From the NCBI GenBank assembly GCA_039680785.1, contig JBDKSF010000095.1:1-54496 (forward strand): DNA of 54,496 nt, read 5' to 3'. This DNA is from Candidatus Cloacimonas sp. (lineage in GTDB: Bacteria; Cloacimonadota; Cloacimonadia; Cloacimonadales; Cloacimonadaceae). The notes beneath the pieces were generated by a model. The model was not told the origin of the DNA. It saw nothing but the letters and a program-made list of their open reading frames with translations, and did no database searches. Below are positions 9,246 through 18,449 of the stretch, piece after piece. Each line of letters starts with the position of its first letter. Within the stretch, counting starts at the first letter, position 1. The translations under genes and the position numbers were made by a program.

Positions 9246-9271
9246 ATAGGTAACAAAGCCAAAATTACTTT

Positions 9272-9766
9272 TTAGTCAGACCTTATAAATGTTCCTGATA
9301 AGTAGAAAAGCTCTACTTCGTCATTTAACCAACTGTAATGCACTTGACCTATGTAAATAGTATGATCTCCGCTTCGAACTTCCGAAACAACTTCGCATTC
9401 AAAACAGGTAACGGCATCTTTCAAAACCGGTAGCTTATGTAATTTCCCCGCTATAAAATCCACTTTACCAACGGTAAATTTATCCATATCTCTGCCTGAA
9501 TTGGAACCGCAAAGAGTTAATAACGGTTTCATTTCTGCCGTGGGAAACACTAAATTGAAAAAACGATTTGCTTCCAAACATTCGTGTGAATAGCGGCTTT
9601 CCCCAATGGATATAGCAAACATTGGGGGCTGGATGGAGGTTCTCATAAACCATTCAATTGTAATTAAGTTAAAACCTCCCTCTGGCTTTTGGGTTACTAC
9701 CAGAGCAACTTTCGCCGGTAAATGAATTTTCCCATAGCTTAAAGGTAGCTGAGAAAGCTGAATCAT
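9272..9766 (-). CDS. Flavin reductase-like FMN-binding domain protein
   Basis: A 164-residue protein of the flavin reductase-like family (split-barrel FMN binding, as in FlaRed/HpaC-type and flavoredoxin proteins). The ATG at 9766 is chosen because AGGAGA lies five bases upstream (AGGAGATGAAATG); the longer frame to 9808 has no such site. Supporting segments are GKIHLPAKVALVVTQ, the hydrophobic ITIEWFMRTSIQPPMFAISIG (FMN phosphate region) and the conserved-looking CFECEVVSEVRSGDHTIYIG near the C-terminus. It probably binds FMN and transfers electrons as flavoredoxin-like proteins do; the partner is unknown. The gene is monocistronic and convergent with the surface-protein operon. Confidence 0.75.
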   Translation of the reverse strand: MIQLSQLPLSYGKIHLPAKVALVVTQKPEGGFNLITIEWFMRTSIQPPMFAISIGESRYSHECLEANRFFNLVFPTAEMKPLLTLCGSNSGRDMDKFTVGKVDFIAGKLHKLPVLKDAVTCFECEVVSEVRSGDHTIYIGQVHYSWLNDEVELFYLSGTFIRSD

Positions 9767-10385
9767 TTCATCTCCTGTTATTAATATTCTCTTTATATTA
9801 TAAGGCAAAATCGTAAAAAAACAAGAGTGTTCTTTTACTTAACAACGGATTGGATGATAGCTATCTGCCTCTGTTTTTTCCCTTTCTCTGAAGTAAAAAT
9901 GAATAATGCTGCACAAAAATACCCGTTCTCTTGGCAATTTACCGCCCTCATTTACCGACTAAATAATCCTTCCTAATGATAACAACGCTCCTACTCGTCT
10001 GCCCTATACTTCTGAAAACCATCCCGAATGCTTCCCGAATCGCCATACGGGATGCATTCGGGAAGCAAACTTAAAGCATTCGGGATGCAAGAAAGGAGTG
10101 AAAGAGAAAATAATAGGCAACACCAAAAAATTTTCAGGAAGAGGACACCTCCTCAAACGCACAAGGGATAAAGGTCTTTGCCAATTTTAGTAGTAAAAAT
10201 GCAAAAATTATTTTTATATAAATCGCAATATATTGCAGCACAATCAACTACGCCTCTCACTATGATATTCTGGTTTACGAAACTACTAATCTAATCTTAT
10301 ATCGGATAAAAAGATAAACCTTAAACCTTAAAGTGATGTGCTGGAAAAAATAGTTTAATAACTTAAAAAAAATTGCATTTTGCAC
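9767..10385. other. Long intergenic region before the dcw operon
   Basis: No convincing gene is seen on either strand. It contains a compound inverted repeat (10016-10097, listed separately), AT-rich DNA from about 10190 and, at its right edge, the putative mraZ promoter. No tRNA or conserved riboswitch could be recognised by eye. Confidence 0.5.
10016..10097. repeat. REP-like compound inverted repeat, copy A
   Basis: Two nested dyads. TGCTTCCCGAAT (10029-10040) pairs with ATTCGGGAAGCA (10056-10067). CATCCCGAATGCTT (10020-10033) pairs with AAGCATTCGGGATG (10074-10087). The same landmarks in the same order (AACCATCCCG, ATACGGG, CGGGAAGCAA, AAGGAG) recur at 38808-38880, which suggests a dispersed intergenic repeat family. 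Confidence 0.65.
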
Positions 10386-10414
10386 TTGACAAGAAAAACC
10401 ATATCTCATAAAAG
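10386..10414 (+). promoter_or_regulatory. Putative promoter of the dcw operon
   Basis: TTGACA (10386-10391), a 17-base spacer, then TAAAAG (10409-10414), lying 123 bases before the chosen mraZ start. Downstream, CATAGAAACTCACA and CATAGAAATGACAC form a loose direct repeat that could be the MraZ operator. This is by-eye evidence only. Confidence 0.45.
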
Positions 10415-10537
10415 AACCATAGAAACTCACAATATCTCAAAAAAACTCAAGGCGGTTCATAGAAATGACACGAAAAAGCACGGACAGTAGAAGAAAAGAA
10501 GGTTTTGTTCCGAAACTTGAAAATAAGGGCTTCAGCT

Positions 10538-10978
10538 ATGTCCGGTGAATTTTTAGGTATCTTTGAAAACTCTGTTCATAAGCAACGGGTAATAATTCCT
10601 GCCGCTTTCAAGAAGAAATTTTCGGAAGAAGCGGGCAAAAAAGTGATAGTTACTCTTGGTCCCAATGAAACAGTTGCCATTTATCCTCTTGATAACTGGA
10701 AAGATACTTTGGAACGGCTGAAAAACGGTGACGAGCGTTGTGCCAAACTTCGCACCCAATTAATTGATTTTGCTATGACGGAGCAAGAGCTGGAAGGTCC
10801 CGGAAGAGTAAGAATTCTGGAACGCTTATTAAACGAAACGAACATTACGGATAGCGTTATCATCAAAGGTGAAGGGCACTATATTTCGTTGTGGAATCCT
10901 AAGGTCTATAATGAAGTACGGGCAGGTAAGCTAAACAAACATCGCCAAGAGTTTACTTCTGAGGACTATCAAAAATGA
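10538..10978 (+). CDS. mraZ: Transcriptional regulator MraZ
   Basis: A 146-residue MraZ, the DNA-binding regulator that heads dcw operons and usually represses its own promoter. The ATG at 10538 gives MSGEFLGIFENSVHKQRVII, matching the family start (short strand, GxF/Y, then the first AbrB-like half). The longer frame from a TTG at 10505 adds 11 residues with no family counterpart. Two AbrB-like halves are visible, the second around GPGRVRILERLLNETNITDSVIIKG. Its stop overlaps the rsmH start (ATGA). Confidence 0.93.
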   Translation: MSGEFLGIFENSVHKQRVIIPAAFKKKFSEEAGKKVIVTLGPNETVAIYPLDNWKDTLERLKNGDERCAKLRTQLIDFAMTEQELEGPGRVRILERLLNETNITDSVIIKGEGHYISLWNPKVYNEVRAGKLNKHRQEFTSEDYQK

Positions 10979-11955
10979 GTTTTCACACTCCGGTAATGGT
11001 GAATCAATGTTTATCCTTGCTAAATTTGCAAGCAGGCAAACTTTATGTAGATGCCACAACCGGAGGTGGAGGCCATAGTTTAGCGATGCTAAAACAGGAG
11101 CCCTCCCTGAAACTATATTGTTTTGATCAAGATAGTGAAGCAATCGCAGAAGCAGGAAAAACACTTACAGAATATAATAATGCAATTTTAATAAAAGCCA
11201 ATTTCAAACAACTGCGCACCGAGCTCGCCTATTTGAAAGTAAAAGGCATTGATGGAATTCTCTTTGATTTGGGAGTTTCATCGCATCAAATAGATACTGA
11301 CAAACGCGGATTCAGTTTTGATAAAGATGCGCTTCTGGATATGAGAATGGACAGGGACTTACAATATAGTGCGTATAATGCGGTTAACGAATTGGACACA
11401 AAGACATTAACCCAAATTTTCAGAGATTTGGGTGAAGAACAAAATGCCTATCGTATTGCCAAAGCAGTGGAAAAAAGTTCGAAGCCAATTCAGACCACAG
11501 GCGAACTTGCCAAAATTATAGAAAGCGTTGCCGGAAAAGGTACAAAGGAATCACTAAAGACAAAAGTGCGTATTTTTCAGGCATTGCGAATATATGTGAA
11601 CAAGGAACTGGAAGCACTTTCTTCAGCTTTGCAGGATGCAATATATTTATTAAATCCCGCAGGTAGAATAGTGGTTATCAGTTACCATTCTTTAGAAGAT
11701 AGAATAGTGAAACGCATTTTTAAATTGGCGGAACAGGATTGTATTTGTCCTCCTGCTTCCATAAGCTGTAATTGTAACCATCATAAACAGTTAAATATTT
11801 TAACCAAAAAGCCCTTAACGGCTACGGAAGAAGAAATATTGGCAAATCCCCGTTCCCGCAGTGCCAAATTACGCGCTGCTGAGAAAGTTAAAGAGGAAGA
11901 TAAGAATTCATTAAACGGTCGGAAACAAAACCGACGGAAAACGCGGGAGGAATGA
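10975..11955 (+). CDS. rsmH: 16S rRNA m4C1402 methyltransferase RsmH
   Basis: A 326-residue protein of normal length for RsmH (MraW), which methylates N4 of C1402 in 16S rRNA using SAM. Seen: the opening FHTPVMVNQCLSLL, the SAM loop ATTGGGGHS, GILFDLGVSSHQID, RGFSFDKDALLDMRMD, and VISYHSLEDRIVKRIFK near the C-terminus. The start overlaps the mraZ stop as ATGA. The C-terminal tail is lysine-rich. It is the second gene of the dcw operon, as usual. Confidence 0.97.
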   Translation: MSFHTPVMVNQCLSLLNLQAGKLYVDATTGGGGHSLAMLKQEPSLKLYCFDQDSEAIAEAGKTLTEYNNAILIKANFKQLRTELAYLKVKGIDGILFDLGVSSHQIDTDKRGFSFDKDALLDMRMDRDLQYSAYNAVNELDTKTLTQIFRDLGEEQNAYRIAKAVEKSSKPIQTTGELAKIIESVAGKGTKESLKTKVRIFQALRIYVNKELEALSSALQDAIYLLNPAGRIVVISYHSLEDRIVKRIFKLAEQDCICPPASISCNCNHHKQLNILTKKPLTATEEEILANPRSRSAKLRAAEKVKEEDKNSLNGRKQNRRKTREE

Positions 11956-12311
11956 TGCGAGGCAAACTTTTGATACTTATAATCCTTTTAGGACTGGTGT
12001 TTTTTCTCAGTTTTTATAACAAAAACAGAATCGTGCAATATACCAGAAAAGTGGCGGAACTGGAAAAGACCTATTATGCTGAAAAAAATATCAACACTGA
12101 ATTGCTGGTGGAGCTGGATGATTTACGCAGCGGAAAACATATTGCTTCTTTAGTGAGTGTGGAATTGAGCAATTTTATTCCAGACCAGCAAGCGGGAAAA
12201 ATTATTTATGTGCACGAGCCATCTCCCAAACAAGAAAAGAAGACCTATTGCATAATAGACCTACTTACCCAAAAAGCGGAAGCTAAAAATATCCAGATTC
12301 TGCTGGACTAA
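11952..12311 (+). CDS. ftsL: FtsL-like division protein
   Basis: A 119-residue bitopic protein. It has one transmembrane segment (about residues 5-22, LLILIILLGLVFFLSF) then a predicted coiled coil (VAELEKTYYAEKNINTELLVELDDLRS), the FtsL/FtsB layout. Sequence similarity is low, as is normal for FtsL; the call rests on topology, size and its place between rsmH and ftsI. It starts within the rsmH stop (ATGATG). FtsL with FtsQ and FtsB links early division proteins to the FtsWI synthase. Confidence 0.75.
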   Translation: MMRGKLLILIILLGLVFFLSFYNKNRIVQYTRKVAELEKTYYAEKNINTELLVELDDLRSGKHIASLVSVELSNFIPDQQAGKIIYVHEPSPKQEKKTYCIIDLLTQKAEAKNIQILLD

Positions 12312-12313
12312 AA

Positions 12314-14488
12314 ATGAAAACTCGTTTTTATTTTCTGGTGGTTATCTTTGCTCTTGCCGCAGTGGTCTGGACTGCTTATCTATTTTGTATTCAGATTTTA
12401 GATCCTTTTCATCTGGCACAAGCAAGAAAACTTAGATATACACCTCAAAAAGAAATTTTAATTCCTCGCAGAGGTTCCATTTTGGATACAAAAGGTAATC
12501 TGCTGGTTAGTTCCGTCAGTTTTTATCAGATAGACATAGACAGGGCTTCCATTATTTCTTGGGCAAAAGATAAAAAAGTTCCGCAGGACAAAGCATTTGA
12601 AATTTGTGCCGAAATCATCGCCAAGGAAACATCCCTCCCTAAAGAAGATATCTTAAAACGCTTAAATATGGGCAATAAAACCAGTTCCGTTCAAATTTCC
12701 AATAAAATAAGCGAAGTGGAGCTGGATAAATTGATTAAAGATTTCCGGGCAAAAGATATGACTGGACTAATATACAGCTTTGCTTCAATGAAAAGGATTT
12801 ATTCTAAAGATATTTTAGCTGCCAGGGTTTTGGGATCGGTGCGCGAAATATCCAATGGTTATGATTCCGCCACTAACAATAAATCATTATATAAACTTGC
12901 CGGTGTCTGCGGTATAGAATCAACCTACGATAAATATCTGGCAGGAAATTATGGATGGAAGGAAGTTGTTTGGGACGCAAATCATCATCCGGTTCCCTAC
13001 CCCAAATTGCATTCTAAAAATCCGCAAGATGGCTATAATATTTGGCTTACCATAGATGCCAAAATTCAAGAAATAACGGAAAATGCTCTTTTCGAAGGAA
13101 TGGAACTTTACGGAGCCAAAAATGCCGGTGCTATAGTTATGGAACCTAATACAGGCAAAATTTTGGCAATGGCGGGTGTCTCCAGAGATGATAGAATGGA
13201 AGATCCGAATTTGGTAAGAGTGAAATCCAATATACCCGTAAGTTTTATGTTTGAGCCGGGCTCTACGATGAAGCCATTAACTATGCTTCCCGCCATTGAA
13301 TACAAATTGGTGAAGCCCACGGAGACCTTTCAATGCGGTAGATATCAAATTGGCAAAAGAGTGATCTCGGACACACATCAATATGGTGAATTAACTCCTC
13401 GCGACATTATTACCAAATCCAGCAATGTAGGAATAGCTAAAATAGCGGAGAGAATTGGTCCTGCACGATTATACGAAAAATTCATCTCCCTGGGTTTTGG
13501 CCAAAAGACGGCTCTTAATATGACGGGTGAATCCAGCGGTATGTTTGCCAAACTGCAAAACTGGGATGGATATACTTTACATTCCGTATCTTTCGGACAA
13601 GGAATTTCAACAACTGCTTTACAGCTTGCCAATGCATATTGTGCCATTGCCAATGGTGGAAAACTGATGAAACCATTAATCATTGATTCCATCAGAGACG
13701 ATGAGGGAAAAATCATTGAACAATTTGAGCCCTCAGTTTTACGAAATGTTTCTACCCATGCCGCCACGGACACTATTAAATCATATCTTCAAGGTGTGGT
13801 TGATAATGGCACAGCCAAACATATTCAAATGGACTATATTCAAGTAGGCGGAAAAACTGGAACGGCTCAAAAAAATGTGGAAGGAACTCATGGCTACAGC
13901 GAAGGGAAATTCAGTTCTGTTTTCGTTGGTATGTTTCCCATAGAAAAGCCCCAGATGGTAATCGTGGTTTTTTATGATGAACCGGCTCCGGGATATCATT
14001 TTGGCAGCACAAGCAGCGCTCCCACTTTTAAAAAAATAGTGGAAAACATTCTCTTTATGCCCGAATGCCAGATTCTGCCTTATAATGATAGATTGATGCA
14101 GACCTCGCTCACAATGCCCAAATTGGTCGGAATGCATCTTTTCCAAGCAGAAAAAACTTTGAATTATTACGGATTTAAATATACGGTGGAGGGACCCGAT
14201 TCTGCTTCGATTGTCATTGATCAATATCCTAAAGATGGAGTAACTGTAGATCCTCACTATCCGATAACTTTGAAGCTGGGACGCAATAATGATAAAAAAG
14301 CACCCGTTTATGAAGCTGGAACAATGCCCAATTTAATCGGCTTAAGTTTACGCGAAGCATTAAAACAAGCTTCCGCACAAGGACTGGCAGTAAATATTCT
14401 GGGCTCTGGAATTGTGCGTTCCCAATCCATTTTACCCGGTAGTAGAATCCTAAAAGGAAGCAAATGCTATCTGGAGGCAACTCTGTGA
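12314..14488 (+). CDS. ftsI: Division transpeptidase FtsI/PBP with PASTA domains
   Basis: A 724-residue class B penicillin-binding protein that cross-links septal peptidoglycan. One N-terminal membrane anchor (about 5-25) is followed by a dimerisation domain (PRRGSILDTKGNLL). The transpeptidase motifs are SxxK at Ser317-Lys320 (GSTMKP), SSN at 369-371 and KTG at 514-516. Two PASTA domains close the protein (from about residue 600 and again in the last ~65 residues, each starting MPxLxG). PASTA-tailed PBPs are known as PBP2x/Spo-VD types and in Bacteroidetes-like FtsI. It lies two bases after ftsL and overlaps murE by 4 bases. Confidence 0.95.
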   Translation: MKTRFYFLVVIFALAAVVWTAYLFCIQILDPFHLAQARKLRYTPQKEILIPRRGSILDTKGNLLVSSVSFYQIDIDRASIISWAKDKKVPQDKAFEICAEIIAKETSLPKEDILKRLNMGNKTSSVQISNKISEVELDKLIKDFRAKDMTGLIYSFASMKRIYSKDILAARVLGSVREISNGYDSATNNKSLYKLAGVCGIESTYDKYLAGNYGWKEVVWDANHHPVPYPKLHSKNPQDGYNIWLTIDAKIQEITENALFEGMELYGAKNAGAIVMEPNTGKILAMAGVSRDDRMEDPNLVRVKSNIPVSFMFEPGSTMKPLTMLPAIEYKLVKPTETFQCGRYQIGKRVISDTHQYGELTPRDIITKSSNVGIAKIAERIGPARLYEKFISLGFGQKTALNMTGESSGMFAKLQNWDGYTLHSVSFGQGISTTALQLANAYCAIANGGKLMKPLIIDSIRDDEGKIIEQFEPSVLRNVSTHAATDTIKSYLQGVVDNGTAKHIQMDYIQVGGKTGTAQKNVEGTHGYSEGKFSSVFVGMFPIEKPQMVIVVFYDEPAPGYHFGSTSSAPTFKKIVENILFMPECQILPYNDRLMQTSLTMPKLVGMHLFQAEKTLNYYGFKYTVEGPDSASIVIDQYPKDGVTVDPHYPITLKLGRNNDKKAPVYEAGTMPNLIGLSLREALKQASAQGLAVNILGSGIVRSQSILPGSRILKGSKCYLEATL

Positions 14489-17334
14489 TCGATAAGATTG
14501 TGAAAACTTTGAAAAAACACTCGTTGCTAATAGAAATGGGAGGCCTGGAACATTTGCCGAATTGGCAGGGAAAAATGCGGACAGATAACAGAAAAATTAG
14601 CGCTGGTGATATTTTTGTCTGCATTAAAGGTGAATTTTTTGACGGACATTCATATATAAAATCCGCTCTCGAAAAAGGAGCCGCTTTAATTGTGGGAGAG
14701 GAATTTAATAATCCTGATTTCCCTTTCCTAAAAGTTAAAGATAGTCGAAAAGCAGCTGCTCTGATTGCTCGCCTTATCTTTCTGCCGGAAAAAATACCTT
14801 TTACTTTAATCGGGATAACCGGAACCAACGGTAAAACCACTACTTCTTTAATGATTTACGAAGCGCTAAAAAATCTGGGTTTTCGTTGCGGATGGATAGG
14901 AACATTGGGTTATTATATAAATGATAATAAATTTCCTTCCGAGCGCACAACTCCCGATATAATAGAACTGAATGAAATATTTGCTGAAATAGTAAAGGCA
15001 GAAATCAAATATGTAGTTATGGAGGTCTCTTCTCATTCCTTGGCGCTTAACAGAGTTTATGGCGTTAAATTTGATTATTGTCTGTTCAGCAATTTAGGGC
15101 GTGACCATCTTGATTTTCATCAGACCCTGGCAAATTACGGAAAGGCAAAAATGAGCTTTTTTAAACAAGGCGTAAAAGATGGAAGCATTTCTATAATCAA
15201 TACTGCCGATCCTTTTGGAGATAAGATAGAAAAAATGCTGATTGCCAAACAGGCAAAAGTGCATTCTATCGGAGGCAATGATGCTGAATTCTCTTTTGCA
15301 GATATAAAAACCGACATTCATAATAGCAGCTTTAAATTGATTTCGGCAGATGCGGAAATTTTTATTTCAAGCCGCCTGATTGGGAGTTTCAATATTCAGA
15401 ATCTTGGCTTATCTGCCCTTACTTTATATGCTATGGGCTTTAGTCCTGAACAAATTCATCAATCCATAAAAAATATTCCACCCGTCTCAGGTAGAATTGA
15501 GAAAGTGGAAAATGACTTTGGAATAGGTATATTTATAGATTATGCTCATACTCCTGAGGCAATTGAAAATGTGCTGAAAGCAGTGAAGGACTTACCTCAT
15601 AAAAGAATCCTTTGCTTATTGGGTGCCGGTGGAGACAGAGATAAAGGCAAAAGACCCTTAATGTTGAAAGCTGCGTTACAATATTGTAATGCCGTAATTA
15701 TAAGTGATGACAACCCTCGCAGCGAAAATCCGGATACGATTATTAAAGATATTGTTGCAGACAGCGATCTCTATGCTCCTTGGTGGGTTATTAGAGAGAG
15801 AAAACAAGCGATTGAATCCCTTATCTGCATTGCAGGTAAAGATGATATAGTATTATTTTGCGGCAAAGGAAGTGAAGATTACCAAGAAATTGAAGGCACC
15901 AAACATCATTTTAATGATCGAGAAACCATTTTGGCGGCTCTTGCCTCAAAATCATCCTATTCCAAAGCTGAAGATGAATTTATTTTGCCTGTTGATCAAA
16001 CATTACTAAAACTGTTATTTTTACCAGAAAACAATCCTGAGCCGAAGGGTTATAGAAAACCAGTTAGCTATAAATATATTTCTACCGATTCGCGGAATAT
16101 TAAGCCAGGAAGTATATTCATAGCTATCAAAGGTGAAAAATACGATGGCCATAATTACTTGCCAGAAGTGCTTGCCCATAAAGAAAATTGCGCCATCGGT
16201 GAAAAACCCTTACCAACAGATATTTCGGCTGAGGAATTTCAGTATTTCCAAGTTCAAAGTAGTATGCAAGCAATGGGTAATATATGCCGCAAATATTTAC
16301 AACTCTTCCCCGCTAAAAGAATTGCCTTAACTGGAAGCACAGGTAAAACCACTACCAAAGAATTCATTGCTCAAGTTTTGGAAAGTTCCGCTTCCGTATT
16401 AAAAACTCGTGCCAATGAAAACAATATGATCGGCTTATGTAAAACCATCTTAAGAATTTTACCAGAACATCAATATGCCGTCTTTGAATTGGGAACAAAC
16501 CACTTTGGAGAAATATCCGCTTTGGCTGAGGTTGTCAATCCTGAAATTGGTATTATTATCAATATCGGACCCGCACATTTAGAAAGTTTTTATAATGAAG
16601 AAGGCGTATTTCAAGAAAAAATAAACCTGTTTAAACGACCTTTGGCTTTGCGTTTGTTTCCGGGTGATAATCCGCGCTTCAAACCCTTTGCCAGGAAAGG
16701 AATAGGCGTTGGCTATAAAGAAACTTGCAATTACAGGATAACTCAACAGCAGGTAACAGAAAACAGGCAAACATTTTATTTGAATGAGGACTTGTGGATT
16801 TTACCTTATTCAGCCCCTTATTATGCGATCAATGCAGCTTTTGCGATTGTTTTGGGTTTAAAACTTGGGATAGATAAGAAAAAGATACAATCTGCCCTAA
16901 AAAAACCTATCCAATTGGATTTGAGAACGCAGATCATTAAAAGAGGAACAGGACTGCTAATCATTGACTGCTATAATGCAAATCCCGTTTCTATGATAAA
17001 TGCCCTAAAATATTGGCAATCTCTATATCCTGAGAAACCGCATTACGCTATTTTGGCAGATATGCTGGAACTTGGTTCCAGCACTTCATATTACCACGAT
17101 TTGATTGGTTCCATACTTGCCAAAATGCGTTTTGAAAAGTTATATACGGTGGGTTCTCACTCCGTCTTTTATCATTCTGCCAAAGAAGGTAAAATTACTC
17201 ACTTTTATTCTGTAAAAAGAATGCTAAGTTCCTTATATCGTTGGCCAATACCCCAAGACGCGGTAATTCTTTTGAAGGGCTCTCATTATTGGCAACTGGA
17301 ACTTTTAATCCCCAAACTAAAAGGAGAGAACTGA
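14485..17334 (+). CDS. murE-murF: Fused MurE-MurF peptidoglycan ligase
   Basis: A 949-residue fusion of two Mur ligases. The GTG start at 14485 overlaps the ftsI stop (GTGA) and has SD GGAGG; an ATG at 14464 would lie inside ftsI without an SD. The MurE half has P-loop GTNGKTTT (113-120) and DNPR (409-412), the meso-diaminopimelate specificity motif. The MurF half has P-loop GSTGKTTT (617-624) and starts around residue 500 with its own FxxIKGEKYDGHNYL domain. Together they would add meso-DAP and then D-Ala-D-Ala to the UDP-MurNAc peptide. Both halves look complete, so both steps should be active. No internal stop or frameshift separates them. Confidence 0.95.
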   Translation: MIDKIVKTLKKHSLLIEMGGLEHLPNWQGKMRTDNRKISAGDIFVCIKGEFFDGHSYIKSALEKGAALIVGEEFNNPDFPFLKVKDSRKAAALIARLIFLPEKIPFTLIGITGTNGKTTTSLMIYEALKNLGFRCGWIGTLGYYINDNKFPSERTTPDIIELNEIFAEIVKAEIKYVVMEVSSHSLALNRVYGVKFDYCLFSNLGRDHLDFHQTLANYGKAKMSFFKQGVKDGSISIINTADPFGDKIEKMLIAKQAKVHSIGGNDAEFSFADIKTDIHNSSFKLISADAEIFISSRLIGSFNIQNLGLSALTLYAMGFSPEQIHQSIKNIPPVSGRIEKVENDFGIGIFIDYAHTPEAIENVLKAVKDLPHKRILCLLGAGGDRDKGKRPLMLKAALQYCNAVIISDDNPRSENPDTIIKDIVADSDLYAPWWVIRERKQAIESLICIAGKDDIVLFCGKGSEDYQEIEGTKHHFNDRETILAALASKSSYSKAEDEFILPVDQTLLKLLFLPENNPEPKGYRKPVSYKYISTDSRNIKPGSIFIAIKGEKYDGHNYLPEVLAHKENCAIGEKPLPTDISAEEFQYFQVQSSMQAMGNICRKYLQLFPAKRIALTGSTGKTTTKEFIAQVLESSASVLKTRANENNMIGLCKTILRILPEHQYAVFELGTNHFGEISALAEVVNPEIGIIINIGPAHLESFYNEEGVFQEKINLFKRPLALRLFPGDNPRFKPFARKGIGVGYKETCNYRITQQQVTENRQTFYLNEDLWILPYSAPYYAINAAFAIVLGLKLGIDKKKIQSALKKPIQLDLRTQIIKRGTGLLIIDCYNANPVSMINALKYWQSLYPEKPHYAILADMLELGSSTSYYHDLIGSILAKMRFEKLYTVGSHSVFYHSAKEGKITHFYSVKRMLSSLYRWPIPQDAVILLKGSHYWQLELLIPKLKGEN

Positions 17335-18437
17335 TGTTTTATCATCTGCTTTACCCCCTGGCTAAATACAGCATTGTGTTCAATGTATTTAGATATGTAA
17401 CTTTCCGTTCTATTGGCGCTTTTATTACATCGCTGATTATTTCGCTTTTAGTGGGACCTGTTTTTATAAAATTACTGAAAAAAAAGTCAGCCGTGGAAAC
17501 CATAGATGAAGATTTACCGGAAAGACATCGTTTGAAACAAGGAACTCCTACAATGGGAGGAATCATTATTCTGGTTTCGCTGCTGATTTCTTCGCTTTTA
17601 TGGAATATTTTAACCAATCCTTCTATCTTAATGATGTATTTAGCTACCGTCTGGTTAGGAATTTTGGGCTTTTTGGATGATTATTTAAAGAATTTCGTGA
17701 AAGCTAAAAAAGGGCTACTGCCTCGTTATAAGCTTTTAGGACAAATTTCCGTAGGTCTGATTATTACTTTTGCCATTTATTACAGTAGCTCCTTTTCCAA
17801 TAATATCACTACTCTGCAAATTCCCTTTTTCAAAGATCTGATTATTCCTTTGGGTTGGGTTTTTATCCCTTTTGCCATATTATTCATCACTGGCATTTCT
17901 AATGCCGTAAATTTAACGGATGGTTTAGACGGACTTGCTGCCGGAACTTTAACTTTTACTTTTCTGGGCTTGGGAGTGATGAGTTATTTGAAAGGAAACT
18001 TTGTAGCGGCGAATTATTTAAATCTGGAATTTATACCCAGCGCAGGAGAATTGACTGTTTTCATCAGTGCCGTGATGGGAACTTTGATGGGTTTTTTATG
18101 GTTTAATAGTTATCCAGCACAGGTTTTTATGGGAGATACCGGTTCCTTAACCTTAGGAGGAATTGCAGCGGTCATTTCTCTTTTATTAAAGGAAGAAATC
18201 TTCTTCATTATCCTTGGTTTTATCTTTGTGTTTGAAGCATTTAGCGTTATTATTCAGCGTTCTTGGTTCAAATATACCAAACATAAATTTGGACAAGGTC
18301 GCAGAGTTTTTTTATGTGCCCCTGTTCATCATCACTTTGAACTTAAAGGCATTCACGAATCTAAAATAGTGATGCGTTTTTACATCATAGCTGCCTTGCT
18401 TGTAGCTGTGGCATTATCTACAATCAAACTTCGCTAA
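17334..18437 (+). CDS. mraY: Phospho-MurNAc-pentapeptide translocase MraY
   Basis: A 367-residue polytopic enzyme (about ten membrane segments) that makes lipid I from UDP-MurNAc-pentapeptide and undecaprenyl phosphate. The start is the ATG at 17334, overlapping the preceding TGA by one base, with SD AAAGGAG upstream. A frame open from 17241 is only the tail of the previous gene read in another frame. Diagnostic motifs are FLDDYLKN, NLTDGLDGLAAG and the histidine cluster APVHHHFELKG near the C-terminus. Confidence 0.97.
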   Translation: MFYHLLYPLAKYSIVFNVFRYVTFRSIGAFITSLIISLLVGPVFIKLLKKKSAVETIDEDLPERHRLKQGTPTMGGIIILVSLLISSLLWNILTNPSILMMYLATVWLGILGFLDDYLKNFVKAKKGLLPRYKLLGQISVGLIITFAIYYSSSFSNNITTLQIPFFKDLIIPLGWVFIPFAILFITGISNAVNLTDGLDGLAAGTLTFTFLGLGVMSYLKGNFVAANYLNLEFIPSAGELTVFISAVMGTLMGFLWFNSYPAQVFMGDTGSLTLGGIAAVISLLLKEEIFFIILGFIFVFEAFSVIIQRSWFKYTKHKFGQGRRVFLCAPVHHHFELKGIHESKIVMRFYIIAALLVAVALSTIKLR

Positions 18438-18449
18438 AGAGATGTTGTT

